Assembly: GCF_000337915.1 (NCBI RefSeq) | Contig: NZ_AOJE01000012.1 | Span: 18,149 to 82,148, forward strand | Source of the DNA: Halorubrum saccharovorum DSM 1137 | GTDB lineage: Archaea; Halobacteriota; Halobacteria; Halobacteriales; Haloferacaceae | Direction: 5' to 3' | Length of the DNA stretch: 64,000 bases | Shown: positions 43,029 through 52,305 of the stretch, piece after piece | Layout of the letters: every line of letters begins with the position of its first letter | How positions within the stretch are numbered: position 1 is the first letter of the stretch | Made by a program: the position numbers and the translations under genes | Notes under the pieces: model-generated | Told to the model about the DNA's origin: nothing | Databases searched by the model: none | The model's input: the letters and a program-made list of their open reading frames with translations, nothing else

Positions 43029-43811
43029 CTACAGCCCCGTCGGGTGACTCACGTACGTCGTCTCCACGCCCCACTCCTCGGTCAGCGCCTGCAGCGACCG
43101 AACGCCGAACGTCTCGGTCGCGTAGTGGCCGGCCAGGAAGACGGTGACCCCGGCCTCGCGCGCGTCGTGGTACACCTGCCCCTTCCCCTCGCCCGTGACC
43201 AAGGCGTCGGCGCCCGCCTCGACCGCCTCGTCGAGCCAGTCGGTCCCGGAGCCGGTGACGACCGCGACCCGTTCGATCTCGTCGGGGCCGAAGTCGATGA
43301 CCTGCGTCGGCGATTCCTCACCCTCGCCCCCCGGCTGGCCCTCGAACGCGTCGAGCGTCTCGCGGACCGACGCGGCCGACCGCGGCGCGTCCGTCTCGCC
43401 GATCGTCCCGATCGTGACCGGCCCGATCTCGCCGAACGGCTCCCGGTCGTCGAGGTCGAGTTCCGCCGCGACGCCGGCGGCGTTGCCGAGGTCGGGGTGG
43501 CCGTCGAGCGGGAGGTGCGAGACGTATAAGGAGATGTCGTGTGCCGCGAGCGCCGCGACCCGGTCGTAGGTCCGTCCCGTGACGCGGTCGATCCCGCCCC
43601 ACGAGATCCCGTGGTGGACGACGAGGGCGTCGGCGCCCGCGTCGGCCGCGGCCTCGATCGTCGCGTCCGCTGCGTCGACCGCGAAGGCGACGCGCTCGAT
43701 CTCCCCTCGGTCTGACCCCACCTGTAACCCGTTCGCGCTGGCGTCGACGTCGGCGTACGCGGCCGTGTCGAGCCGGTCGTCGAGTCGTCGCACGTACTCG
43801 GAGCGCTCCAT
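43029..43811 (-). CDS. Nif3-like dinuclear metal centre protein
   Basis: The 260-residue protein has the NIF3 metal ligands in LVVHHGISWGG (near 63-73), SHLPLDGHPDLGN and, near the end, VFLAGHYATETFG. These proteins form hexameric rings with two metals per subunit; some hydrolyse cyclic or GTP-related compounds. The true role is unresolved. It is a full-length member. Confidence 0.92.
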   Translation of the reverse strand: MERSEYVRRLDDRLDTAAYADVDASANGLQVGSDRGEIERVAFAVDAADATIEAAADAGADALVVHHGISWGGIDRVTGRTYDRVAALAAHDISLYVSHLPLDGHPDLGNAAGVAAELDLDDREPFGEIGPVTIGTIGETDAPRSAASVRETLDAFEGQPGGEGEESPTQVIDFGPDEIERVAVVTGSGTDWLDEAVEAGADALVTGEGKGQVYHDAREAGVTVFLAGHYATETFGVRSLQALTEEWGVETTYVSHPTGL

Positions 43812-43891
43812 ACTGACGCGTGCGGCGGGCGGGAGATAAAGCGCGCGGCTCCGATCGGTCGGCGGCTCGCCGACCGGTTCCCCGCCGACCG

Positions 43892-44884
43892 CTACGCCCG
43901 CTCAGCGAGGAACGCCTCGACGGCCTCGCGGTCGGGGAGCGCCGTCATCCCCCCGCGGTCTCGCACCGAGAGCGCGGCCGTCGCGTTGGCGAACGCGAGC
44001 GCGTCGGCGAGGTCGGTCTCGGCCGCCGTGGAGGGAGTGGTTCCGTCCGTCCGCGCGGCCAACCGGCGTATCAGCCCGGAGGTGAACGCGTCTCCCGCAC
44101 CGGTCGCGTCGACCGCCTCGACCCGGAATCCCCCGTGGCGCGCGGTCGTCTCGCCCCACGGCGCCGCGTCCATGCTCGCCGCGACCGCACCTTCGGAGCC
44201 GAGGGTGACGACCGCCGTGTGGGGCCCGAAATCAAGCAGATCGCGGGCCAGATCCTCGCCCTCGCGCGACGAGATGCCGGTCGCCGCCACGTCCTCGTCG
44301 CTGGCGAACGCCACGTCGGTGTCCCCGAGGATGTCGCGAATCGCCTCGACCACCGCGTCGCGATCCCCCTCGGGGACCAGGTCCGGACGGTAGTTCACGT
44401 CGAACGAGACCGTGCAGCCGCGCTCGTCGGCCACGGCCGCCACCTCGCGCATCGCCGTCCGGCCCCTCGGGTGCGTCAGGGCGACGCCCCCGACGTGGAC
44501 CCACGAGGCGGACGCCAGCGCGTCGGTCGGGACCGCGTCGGGATCGAACCCGAACGTCACGTCTCGGGAGCCGTAAAAGCGGAACCGTCGACCGTCGACG
44601 CCGGGGGGCGAGACCACCGCGAGGGTGGTGTTGCCGCCGACGCGCCGGGAGAGGGCGTCCGGGACGCCCTCCTCGTCGAGCGTCTCTCGGAGGAAGTCGC
44701 CGAAGGGGTCGTCGCCGAGCCGGGTCCAGAACGCCGGCGGCGCGCCGAGCCGCGAGAGCCCGACCGCGACGTTGGCCGGGGCGCCGCCCGGGCGGTGCGT
44801 GAAGCCGTCCACGTCGCGCAGCGTCTCGCCGGCCCCGGGAAGCAGGTCGACGAGCGTCTCTCCCGCCACGAGGATGTCGGTCAT
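43892..44884 (-). CDS. PfkB-family carbohydrate kinase
   Basis: The 330-residue ribokinase-fold protein has the first PfkB signature GGAPANVAVGLSRLGAPPAFWTRLG (about 33-57) and the second VEAVDATGAGDAFTSGL with the catalytic Asp (about 262-278). It phosphorylates a sugar, most likely fructose, 2-keto-3-deoxygluconate or a nucleoside. The N-terminal MTDILVAGETLVDLLPG is fructokinase-like. There are no sugar genes nearby to refine the call. Confidence 0.92.
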   Translation of the reverse strand: MTDILVAGETLVDLLPGAGETLRDVDGFTHRPGGAPANVAVGLSRLGAPPAFWTRLGDDPFGDFLRETLDEEGVPDALSRRVGGNTTLAVVSPPGVDGRRFRFYGSRDVTFGFDPDAVPTDALASASWVHVGGVALTHPRGRTAMREVAAVADERGCTVSFDVNYRPDLVPEGDRDAVVEAIRDILGDTDVAFASDEDVAATGISSREGEDLARDLLDFGPHTAVVTLGSEGAVAASMDAAPWGETTARHGGFRVEAVDATGAGDAFTSGLIRRLAARTDGTTPSTAAETDLADALAFANATAALSVRDRGGMTALPDREAVEAFLAERA

Positions 44885-44963
44885 GCGTAGAAGGAGGGGC
44901 GCCGGTCGGTATGAAAGTTCGCGGTTCGGTGCTGGAGTCGGCGGTTCGCTCGCGGGCGACCGT

Positions 44964-46250
44964 CTACTCGCCTCCCTCGTCGCCGTCGCCGCCGGCGTCC
45001 TCCTCCCCCGCCGCGACTTCCTCCGCGACCGCCTCGAACGCCGCGAGGATGACCCGCTTGCAGGCCTGCCCCTCGGTCGTCCAGTGTTGCGCGTAGTCGA
45101 GCATGTCGTCGTAGATGTCGGGCTTGCAGCCGGCCGCCTGCGGGTGGCCGCCCCCGTTCACCTTCCCGGCGACCTCGTGGGCGTGCCGGAAGTCCTCAGA
45201 TCCGCGGATCGACGCGGAGCCGGCGGGCTTGACGATCACCGCGGCGTCCGACCCCTCCTCTCGGAGCGCCTCGGCGACCTCGTTCTGCGAGCACCGCCCG
45301 TACGTCACCGCGACGGTCCACTCGCCGACCTCGTGGGTGACCGCGCGGTCGACGGCGGCGCCGATCCGGGCCTCCTTCTCGACGCGTCGCTCGGCGACGA
45401 ACGCCCGGACCGTCTCGGGGAGGTCGGCGCCGTACGCGCCCACGATCGCCGCGTACTCCTCGCCGCCGGCCCAGTAGGAGTAGTCGGCCAGGTCGTCGGA
45501 GCGCGGGTCCTCCTTGATCCAGAGGTCGTGGTCGCGGGTCACGGCCGCCAGCTCGGCCCACCGGTCGTCGAAGTCGTGGTCGAGCGAGCGGAGCGCCACG
45601 TCGGCGGTGCACTCTTCGTCCGACTCGCCGACCACGAGGTCGACGCCGAGGTCGCGAACCGCCGCGGCGGTCGATTCGTCCCACTGGTGGTGGTCGAACC
45701 ACCGGATCGAAGCGGTCGACTCCGCGAGCGCCTCCAGCGGCTCCGCGATCCACTCGTAGTCGTCGGGACACAGGTCGCAGACGAACAGGTCCACGTCGTC
45801 GTCGGCATACGCGAGCACGCGTTCGAGCGACGTGTCGATGGAGTACGGCCCGGCGGCGACCAGCCCGACCGGCGACCGCGCGTGGGCGTCCTCGGTGGGG
45901 TCGTCGGCCTCGCTCTCGTCGGTCTCGCTCTCGTCCGCCTCGCTCTCGTCCGCCTCGGCTCCGTCCTCTGATTCACCGTCCGACTCGTCGTCGAGCCGCG
46001 CCGCGATGGCCGCCTCGAAGTCCGCGGCGTCGAGCGCGGCGTCGTACGCCTCCCGGATCATCGCCGCGCAGGCGAGCCCGTCGGCGTCGCCGTCGGCGAT
46101 GACGACCGCCTCGCTACCCTCGATCGCTTCCTCCGCGCGTCGCTCCGCGCGCTCCTCGTCCAGCGAGTCCGGGTAGAAGAAGCCCTTGCCGGGCAGCCGC
46201 GTGTACCGCGAGCGGGGGATGTCCCCCTCGTCGATGAGTTCGTCGTCCAT
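44964..46250 (-). CDS. DHH-family phosphoesterase (RecJ-like)
   Basis: The 428-residue protein has DHH motif I (VVIADGDADGLACAA, about 47-61), the DHH triad in IRWFDHHQWD (about 188-197) and the DHHA1 domain with GGGHPQAAGC near residue 370. It should cut phosphodiester bonds in single-stranded nucleic acid or small nucleotides. An acidic run of repeated DESEA units (about 99-118) is encoded by a 15-bp tandem repeat near 45909-45959. Whether it is an exonuclease or a nano-RNase cannot be told. Confidence 0.9.
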   Translation of the reverse strand: MDDELIDEGDIPRSRYTRLPGKGFFYPDSLDEERAERRAEEAIEGSEAVVIADGDADGLACAAMIREAYDAALDAADFEAAIAARLDDESDGESEDGAEADESEADESETDESEADDPTEDAHARSPVGLVAAGPYSIDTSLERVLAYADDDVDLFVCDLCPDDYEWIAEPLEALAESTASIRWFDHHQWDESTAAAVRDLGVDLVVGESDEECTADVALRSLDHDFDDRWAELAAVTRDHDLWIKEDPRSDDLADYSYWAGGEEYAAIVGAYGADLPETVRAFVAERRVEKEARIGAAVDRAVTHEVGEWTVAVTYGRCSQNEVAEALREEGSDAAVIVKPAGSASIRGSEDFRHAHEVAGKVNGGGHPQAAGCKPDIYDDMLDYAQHWTTEGQACKRVILAAFEAVAEEVAAGEEDAGGDGDEGGE

Positions 46251-46338
46251 ACCGTCGCGCCGGGCGGGAGCGGGAAAACTCCGCCGTTCTGGGGCGGGGC
46301 CCGCGGCCGATCGGAGGCGAACCGCGCCGCCGGAGCCC

Positions 46339-46803
46339 TCAGACCGTCGTCCGCCGCGGGTCCTCGTCGGTGAGCTGGCGGACCGTGAGCACGGGGATCG
46401 GGCAGGTCCGGACGACGCGCTCGGCCACCGAGCCGATGAGGAACCGGTTCTCGCCGTGTCGCCCGCGCGTCCCCATCGCGACCACGTCGGCGTCGACCTC
46501 CCGCGCGTACCCGGCGATCTCGGGGGCCGGACGGCCCTCCCGCACCTCGGTCGTGATGTCGAGTCCCGCGTCGCGCGCGGTCGCGGCGTCGGTCACCTGA
46601 TCGAGCGCGTCCTCCCCGTGATCGTCCAGCGCGTCGCGGAGGTCGTCGCGGACCTCGTCCGGCGTGGACTCGACCTCGCCGCTGTCGACGACGTAGACGG
46701 CGTGGACCTCCGCGTCGAACCGCGCGGCGACGTCGACCGCGACGTCGACGGCCCGGCGGACGCTGTCGGAGCCGTCGGTCGCGACCACGATCGTGTCGAA
46801 CAT
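46339..46803 (-). CDS. Universal stress protein UspA family
   Basis: The 154-residue protein starts at the ATG at 46803 (a GTG two codons upstream is possible). It has the ATP-binding pattern of Usp: FDTIVVATDGSDSVRRA at the start and VVAMGTRGRHGENRFLIGSVAERVVRTCPIPVLTV at the end, which fits G-2x-G-9x-G-(S/T). It likely binds ATP and acts in stress response as a dimer. Confidence 0.94.
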   Translation of the reverse strand: MFDTIVVATDGSDSVRRAVDVAVDVAARFDAEVHAVYVVDSGEVESTPDEVRDDLRDALDDHGEDALDQVTDAATARDAGLDITTEVREGRPAPEIAGYAREVDADVVAMGTRGRHGENRFLIGSVAERVVRTCPIPVLTVRQLTDEDPRRTTV

Positions 46804-46870
46804 GTCCACCCGTTCGACCAGCCGATAGTTAAAAACAGGCGGTCGGCGACGGGGGCGGCCCGCCCGGAAA

Positions 46871-48475
46871 TCAGGCGAGGAAGACGTGCCGCGGCCGGTC
46901 GGCCAGCACCTCGCGGCCCCACTGGACCGTCTCGCGGAACTCCTCGGAGCCGAAGAACGCCATCGCGTCCTCCTTCGCGTGCCACTGGCTCGCGATGAAC
47001 ATGTCGTTTTCGTCCTCGACGTTCATCATCAGGTCGGTCTCGACGTGGCCGTCCATCTCCGCGAGGATCTCGCCCACGTCGTCGAACGTGTCGGTGAAGT
47101 CCTCCTGATGCTCGGGCTTGACGGTGTAGAACATCCCCATCGTGCCGAAGCCGGACTCCTCGCCGGCGCGGGCGACGACCTCCGGGAGCTCGGAGAGGAA
47201 GCCGGCCGCGGTCTCGGCGGCGGAGGCCGTGTCCCAGATGGAGACGACCGCGGCGCGGTCGGTGACGCGCCCCTCGTACACCGCCGTCTTCACGTGGGTG
47301 CCGTAGTGGTCGAAGTTGCCGCGGAGCCCCTCGACCTCGTCGAACAGCTCGTCCACGTCGGCCTCGCTGTAGAGCACGGTCGCGTACACGTCCTCGCCGC
47401 TCGGCTTGCCCGCGTAGATGTTCAGGTCGGCCAGCTCGCCGCGAATGTCCGCGTCGGAGGCGGCGTCGCCATCGCCGCTCGCCGATCCCTCGTCGTGATC
47501 GCCGCCGTGTCCGCCCTCGCCGCCCGCGTGCGGGTGGTCGCCCTCGCCGCTCGCCTCCCCTTCTCCGTGGGGGTGGTCGCCGTGCGCGGGACCGCCGCCG
47601 GAACCGGCGTGCTCGTGGCCCTCACCGTGGCCGTGGTCCCCTTCGCCGTGGTGACCGTCCCCGTCGTGAGCGTGGCCGCTTCCGCCCTCGGCGTCGCCCG
47701 TGGGCACCGTCTCCCCCGCGAGGTACGCGCCCAGGTCCGCGGGCGGGAACCGGCGACCGATGTAGAACTCGCCGAACTCGCCGTACCGCGAGGAGGCGGG
47801 GTCGAAGCGCATCTCGTAGACGATGTCCTTGATGTCGGTCGGGTCCGATCCGAACAGCGTGACCCCCCACTCGTGGCTGTCGAAGCCGACCGAAGAGGCG
47901 ATCACCTGCTTGATCTTGCCGGCGTACTCCTTGCCGACCTCGCCGTGGTCGGCCATGAGGTCGGCGCGGTCCTCGAAGGAGAGGTCGTACCAGTTGTACT
48001 CCTCGCCGCGGCGCTTGCTCATCGGGTAGAAGCAGACGTACTCGTCGTCCGGGATCTCCGGCGTGAGCTTCCCCTCGATGTAGCGTTTGAGACCCGTATC
48101 GACCGACTCGGGGTCCTCGAAGTACTCGTCGGAGACGTAGCCGGAGACCTCGGTGACGGAGACGTAGGAGGTCGTCCGCTCCGTGAACTTCGCGAGCGCG
48201 GTGTCCTCGAACCGGCGCTCGATCGACGACAGGTCGTCGAGCGAGGGACGGAAGTGGACGAACAGCAGGTCGGCCTTGTGCCCGAGCACGGAGAACAGCC
48301 CGGAGTCGCCCTCGTCGGCGTCGGCGACCAGCTCCCGGTGTCTCAGGAAGTCCCTCCCCTCCTCGATCGCCCGTTCCCGCTCTCGCTCGGGGGCGTCGCG
48401 CCACGCGTCCCAGTCGACGGACCGGAAGTCGTGCAGCGCGAACCAGCCCTCCTCGGTCTGTGGTGCCTCGACCAT
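46871..48475 (-). CDS. pitA: PitA: chlorite dismutase-like haem protein fused to an ABM-type domain
   Basis: The 534-residue protein starts at the ATG at 48475. Residues 1-265 are a Cld/HemQ-like domain (HDFRSVDWDAWRDAP, FYPMSKRRGEEYNWYDLSFEDRADLMADHG, SSVGFDSHEWGVTLFG with the candidate haem-ligand His). A linker of about 80 residues (270-352) is very rich in His, Gly, Asp and Glu. The C-terminal part (about 355-534) is a ferredoxin-like ABM domain pair. PitA proteins are known from haloarchaea; the true activity (coprohaem handling or peroxide/chlorite chemistry) is not settled. A haem role fits the siroheme-type haem genes at 6.9-10 kb. Confidence 0.9.
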   Translation of the reverse strand: MVEAPQTEEGWFALHDFRSVDWDAWRDAPERERERAIEEGRDFLRHRELVADADEGDSGLFSVLGHKADLLFVHFRPSLDDLSSIERRFEDTALAKFTERTTSYVSVTEVSGYVSDEYFEDPESVDTGLKRYIEGKLTPEIPDDEYVCFYPMSKRRGEEYNWYDLSFEDRADLMADHGEVGKEYAGKIKQVIASSVGFDSHEWGVTLFGSDPTDIKDIVYEMRFDPASSRYGEFGEFYIGRRFPPADLGAYLAGETVPTGDAEGGSGHAHDGDGHHGEGDHGHGEGHEHAGSGGGPAHGDHPHGEGEASGEGDHPHAGGEGGHGGDHDEGSASGDGDAASDADIRGELADLNIYAGKPSGEDVYATVLYSEADVDELFDEVEGLRGNFDHYGTHVKTAVYEGRVTDRAAVVSIWDTASAAETAAGFLSELPEVVARAGEESGFGTMGMFYTVKPEHQEDFTDTFDDVGEILAEMDGHVETDLMMNVEDENDMFIASQWHAKEDAMAFFGSEEFRETVQWGREVLADRPRHVFLA

Positions 48476-48616
48476 ACGCCGGCTTGGGTCGCCGGGACTT
48501 AGGGGTTTGCGAGTCGTCGTCGTCGCGTATCCCGGACCGAACCCCGTCGACGAGTCGGGACGCCGCACCTGTGAACCCCCCAACAGGATTAATCGTGGTT
48601 AGTGCGTTGGTAACGT

Positions 48617-49813
48617 ATGGCAATCTCTCGGCACGAACACGGGCTACGGGCGGACCTGCGGGCGCTGCTCTCGCAGGTCCATCCGGTGTTCATGCTGCCG
48701 CCGCTCGCGGCCTCGTGGTTCGGCGCGGCCGTCGCCGGCGAGTTCGCGCTCTCGGCAGGCGCGATCCACATGACCGCGATCTTCTTCGCGGTGTACACGG
48801 CGCACGTGAAGGACGGCTACGTCGACTTCCACCGGCGCGGCGAGGACGACGACCACCCGATGACGGTCCGCGGCTGTCGCCTCTGCCTCCTCGCCGCCGG
48901 CGTCGGCTTCGCCGCCTGTACGCTCGCGCTCGGCGCGCTCGTCGGCCCGGGCGCCGCGCTCGTCACCCTTCCGACCTGGTTCGTCGGGTACCTCCACGCG
49001 CCGCAGCTCGACACGAACCCGTTCACCACGACGCTGGGCTACCCGACCGGTATCGCGCTCGCGCTGCTCGGCGGGTTCTACGTCCAGACGACCGAGATGA
49101 CCGCGACGACACTCGGATTCGCGCTCGTCTTCCTCGTGACGCTGGCCGGGGTGAAGATCATCGACGACGAGCAGGACTACGCGTACGACAGGTCGATCGA
49201 CAAGCGGACCGTCTCGGTGCTGCTCGGCCGACCGCGGGCCCGCACGCTGGCGTTCGCCCTCCTGATGACCGGGCTGGTCGGCGTTCTCTGGGGGACGGTC
49301 GTCGGGCTGTTCCCCCCGTCGGCGCCGGCCGCGGCGCTCGCGTTCGGCTCGGTAGCGCTGGTCGCGAGGCGGGCCGACCCGACGATCGCGACGATGCTTT
49401 TGATCCGCGGCGCCTACGTCTTCCTCGCCCTGTTGCTCGTGGCCGTCTGGTTCCGACCGCTGTCCGGCGCCGTGCTTCCGGACATCACCGTTCTCGGGCC
49501 GTACACGTACCTCGCCACCGAGTTCGTCTTCGGCGCGCTCGCGTTCGGCCTGCTTCGCTACGCCGGCGCGCTCCGTCAGGCCGCCCGGACGGTCGTCGCC
49601 CTGTACCCGATCGCGTACCTCTGGGACTGGTACACGCTGGAGGTCGGCGTCTTCGAGATCGCGATGCGCACCGGATACGACCTGTTCGGGATCCCGATCG
49701 AGGAGCACCTCTTCATGATCGTCGTGCCGGCGCTCGTCATCGGCGTTCACGAGACCGTCAGGACGCTCTCGGCCGAGGCGGACGACGCGTCTCGGAGGGG
49801 TTCGCGCACCTGA
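48617..49813 (+). CDS. UbiA prenyltransferase with C-terminal lycopene cyclase-like segment
   Basis: The 398-residue membrane protein has the two Asp-rich prenyl-diphosphate motifs of UbiA: HVKDGYVDFHRRGEDDD (about 63-79) and KIIDDEQDYAYDRSIDKRT (about 176-194). About nine helices cover the protein. The last 80 residues (YPIAYLWDWYTLEVGVFEIAMRTG, then GIPIEEHLFMIVVPALV) match the PIEE motif of CrtY-type lycopene cyclases. It probably makes or tailors a prenylated lipid or carotenoid, such as C50 bacterioruberin precursors. The exact step is unknown. Confidence 0.85.
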   Translation: MAISRHEHGLRADLRALLSQVHPVFMLPPLAASWFGAAVAGEFALSAGAIHMTAIFFAVYTAHVKDGYVDFHRRGEDDDHPMTVRGCRLCLLAAGVGFAACTLALGALVGPGAALVTLPTWFVGYLHAPQLDTNPFTTTLGYPTGIALALLGGFYVQTTEMTATTLGFALVFLVTLAGVKIIDDEQDYAYDRSIDKRTVSVLLGRPRARTLAFALLMTGLVGVLWGTVVGLFPPSAPAAALAFGSVALVARRADPTIATMLLIRGAYVFLALLLVAVWFRPLSGAVLPDITVLGPYTYLATEFVFGALAFGLLRYAGALRQAARTVVALYPIAYLWDWYTLEVGVFEIAMRTGYDLFGIPIEEHLFMIVVPALVIGVHETVRTLSAEADDASRRGSRT

Positions 49814-49849
49814 CGCACGCGCAGTTCGGAGCGCAGTTCGAGCGCAGTC

Positions 49850-49887
49850 CGACCGCCGTTCGACCGCCGTTCGACCGCCGTTCGACC
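49850..49887 (+). repeat. 11-bp tandem repeat between UbiA and PadR genes
   Basis: Three perfect copies of cgaccgccgtt and a partial fourth lie at 49850-49887. Just before them gcgcagttcg occurs twice. The array is in the short gap before padR and may affect its promoter. Confidence 0.85.
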
Positions 49888-49940
49888 CGGCGATCGCCGC
49901 GACGGAAACCCTTTCACGACGACCCAGAAACGTGGGGACG

Positions 49941-50534
49941 ATGCGGAAAAGCGGGTCGCCGAAAGGACTGATCTCGTATCTCGTGTTGGAGCTGCTCGAC
50001 GAGCGGCCTCGGTACGGATACGAGCTGCTGGGCGAGATCACCGATATCAGCGGCGGCCACTGGGAGCCCTCGTACGGCTCCGTCTACCCGATCCTCCACA
50101 CGTTCGAGGAGGAGGGCGTCGCCGAGCGCGTCGAGCGCGAGGACGAGCCCGACCGCAAGTACTTCGCGCTCACCGACGCGGGCCGCGAGGAGCTCGCCGA
50201 GAAGCGCCGCGAGATCGGCGCCGAGGCGGAGGACTTCGGCGACGTGGTGCTCGGCTTCTACCACCTGTACTCGGCGCTCGCCACCGACGGCCGGTTCGAG
50301 GTCGACGACGACGGGGGCGACTGGGAGTACTCCGAGCGATACAGCGCGTGGATCGTCGAGCAGACGATCCGCCACCACGAGCGCGACTTCGGCGAGTTCG
50401 AGCGGATCGACGCCACGCCCGAGGAGTTCTACGCGGCGTCGACCGACGGCGGAGGGGGCAGCGAAGCGACCGACGCCGCCGCGGACGGTGACGGATCGGA
50501 CGCGAGCGATGCGGAGGGGTCGGGCGCGGACTGA
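49941..50534 (+). CDS. PadR-family transcription regulator
   Basis: The 197-residue protein starts at the ATG at 49941 (a GTG 9 bp upstream is possible). Residues 5-85 are the PadR winged helix (GLISYLVLELLDERPRYGYELLGEI, SYGSVYPILHTFEEEGVAERV, KYFALTDAGREEL). A helical segment (about 95-160) and an acidic disordered tail follow. PadR repressors respond to small molecules and often control nearby transport or membrane genes, so the UbiA gene just upstream is one possible target. Confidence 0.92.
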   Translation: MRKSGSPKGLISYLVLELLDERPRYGYELLGEITDISGGHWEPSYGSVYPILHTFEEEGVAERVEREDEPDRKYFALTDAGREELAEKRREIGAEAEDFGDVVLGFYHLYSALATDGRFEVDDDGGDWEYSERYSAWIVEQTIRHHERDFGEFERIDATPEEFYAASTDGGGGSEATDAAADGDGSDASDAEGSGAD

Positions 50535-50634
50535 CGGAGGGGATCGCCCGAGACGGAATCCGCCCCGCCCGGAACGGGCCCCTAGCCGCTCCCGTCCCGA
50601 AAGTCTATACGGGCTACCCGCGACTACCCGACGT

Positions 50635-50841
50635 ATGTCCACCGACGAACCGTCCGTCCCGATTGTGTGTACCGAGTGCGAGACGGAGACCAGCGTCCCG
50701 CTGTCCGACGTGGCGGACACGCTCGCCAAACACAACGACGGGAAACACGGCGGCGAGGAGGTCGCGGAGGTCGACCCCGCGCTGAAAGACCGGCTCGCGG
50801 ACCTCGTCGCGGAGGACCTCGGGCTCTTCGACGAGGCCTGA
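50635..50841 (+). CDS. Small protein with a C2H2-like zinc site
   Basis: The 68-residue protein starts at the ATG at 50635. It has CTEC (12-15) followed by H33 and H38 (AKHNDGKHGG), a possible C2H2 zinc site, then a helix DPALKDRLADLVAEDLGLF. The function is unknown. It is followed by a 19-bp tandem duplication. Confidence 0.72.
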   Translation: MSTDEPSVPIVCTECETETSVPLSDVADTLAKHNDGKHGGEEVAEVDPALKDRLADLVAEDLGLFDEA

Positions 50842-50846
50842 CGGGA

Positions 50847-50884
50847 CCTGACAGAGAGGACGGGGCCTGACAGAGAGGACGGGA
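50847..50884 (+). repeat. 19-bp tandem duplication
   Basis: Two copies of cctgacagagaggacgggg lie at 50847-50865 and 50866-50884, the second with one change at its last base. They lie just after the stop of the small zinc-site protein. Confidence 0.85.
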
Positions 50885-51031
50885 GCACGGAGAGCACCGC
50901 GAGGGCAAGACTCGAAAGCGGTGAGGGCGCAGAAGAGTTGTCAGTCGTCTCCGCGCCGCGAGACGCCGATCGCCGGGAACCGGTCCCAGCCGAGAGCGCG
51001 GATCCCGCGGGCGGTGCGTTCGCGGGCGCGG

Positions 51032-51262
51032 TCAGTCGTCCTGCGCGAGAGCGCCCTTCGGGTGGCCCTTGTGCTGGAGGTTCCGGTTGTCGCGCTTTCG
51101 CGTCGCCGTCGCGGGAATGACCTCGTTGACCTCGCTCCGCGGCCGCCCGGTGTATCCGTGTTCCGGGTGTTCGGCGCAGTGGGCCATCGCGTCGTGAGAC
51201 CCTTCCCACGGCCCCTCGTCGCAGCCGTCCGCCGTGCAGACGAACACTATCTCATCGGACAT
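51032..51262 (-). CDS. Small Cys/His-rich protein
   Basis: The 76-residue protein starts at the ATG at 51262. Residues 9-32 (CTADGCDEGPWEGSHDAMAH with CAEHPEH after it) give a C-x4-C and clustered His pattern, which suggests a small zinc finger. The C-terminal 40 residues are basic. No family is recognised. Confidence 0.7.
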   Translation of the reverse strand: MSDEIVFVCTADGCDEGPWEGSHDAMAHCAEHPEHGYTGRPRSEVNEVIPATATRKRDNRNLQHKGHPKGALAQDD

Positions 51263-51384
51263 GTTGATAAACTGTTTCGACCGGGGATATAAAAACATCA
51301 CAGCCAAATTATCATACTCGATAACGCCTAATCGGATCGAGAGGGGAGGAGGAGCGGAGGCGGCGACCGCCGCAGTCCCGGCGA

Positions 51385-52158
51385 TCAGTCGCCGAGGACC
51401 GGCGCGCCGGAGAGCTCAACGCTCGTCCCGCCGTCGCGGCAGGCTTCGAGCGCGTGTTTGGCCGCGAAGCCCGCCTCGTGGGCGGAGGCCCCGCGACCGA
51501 CGCCGACCTGAAGTTCGATGTCGACGTCGTCGGCCACGTGCGCGACCGCGTCGGCGAACGCCCGCTCGGGAAGGTCCGGACAGACGGCGACGACGTTGTC
51601 GCCGCCGACGAAGAAGGAGAGGGCGCCGTGGGTCTCGCGGAGGTACCGCGTCAGCGAGCCGTAGGCGCGTTCGACGTTCAGGAACGTGTCGAACTCGTTG
51701 AGGCGGTCGGTGTACTTCCCGGTCACGTTCACCACGTCGAAGTGAGCGATCTGGAGGTCAGACGGGTCGGTCTCGGTGAGGTAGTCGCCGGCGAGCACCT
51801 CGGTCCGATCCTCGTCTTGCGCGCTCCCCTCGGTCTGAAGCAGGCGGTTCGCGGCCGCTAGGGCGTCGATCGGTCGCTCGGCGACCCCGGTTCCGAGGCT
51901 GACGCTCACGGGGTAGCGGTTCCCGATCGACTCCTGCAGCGCCGCGTGGGCCGCGCCGTCGAGGCCGTTCGTCACGGCGATCATGTTGTCGTAGCGAGTG
52001 GAGAAGACGTAGGCGTCTCGCGGACCCATGAACTGGGCGATATCGGCGAAGAGCCGCGACTGAAGCGCCTGGAGGTCCATCTCCCGGCGGGGCTCCGGCG
52101 TCACAGTCCACGGCCCGTAGTTGTCGATCTGGACCAGCGTCACCTGAGTCGTCGTCAC
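51385..52158 (-). CDS. gch3: GTP cyclohydrolase III
   Basis: The 257-residue protein starts at a GTG (52158); the first strand VTLVQIDNYGPWTVTPEPRR is needed and matches the family. It has the RYDNMIAVTNGLD, SIGNRYPVSVS, GSAQDEDR and FFVGGDNVVAVCP segments of the archaeal enzyme, related to nucleotide-cyclase folds. It turns GTP into FAPy, the first step toward riboflavin and the deazaflavin of F420 in archaea. The full length is kept. Confidence 0.95.
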   Translation of the reverse strand: MTTTQVTLVQIDNYGPWTVTPEPRREMDLQALQSRLFADIAQFMGPRDAYVFSTRYDNMIAVTNGLDGAAHAALQESIGNRYPVSVSLGTGVAERPIDALAAANRLLQTEGSAQDEDRTEVLAGDYLTETDPSDLQIAHFDVVNVTGKYTDRLNEFDTFLNVERAYGSLTRYLRETHGALSFFVGGDNVVAVCPDLPERAFADAVAHVADDVDIELQVGVGRGASAHEAGFAAKHALEACRDGGTSVELSGAPVLGD

Positions 52159-52305
52159 AGTGACCGTGGATTGGGAACGACCCCGCTTTACGCTTCCGTT
52201 ATCCCGAAGGTGGAACCGGTACCGGATGTGAAACGAGTGGTGTGAGTCACCGAGCGGATTCCGGAGCGGCGCAACCCCTACGGCCGTGGCGCCCCGAGCG
52301 CTCCC

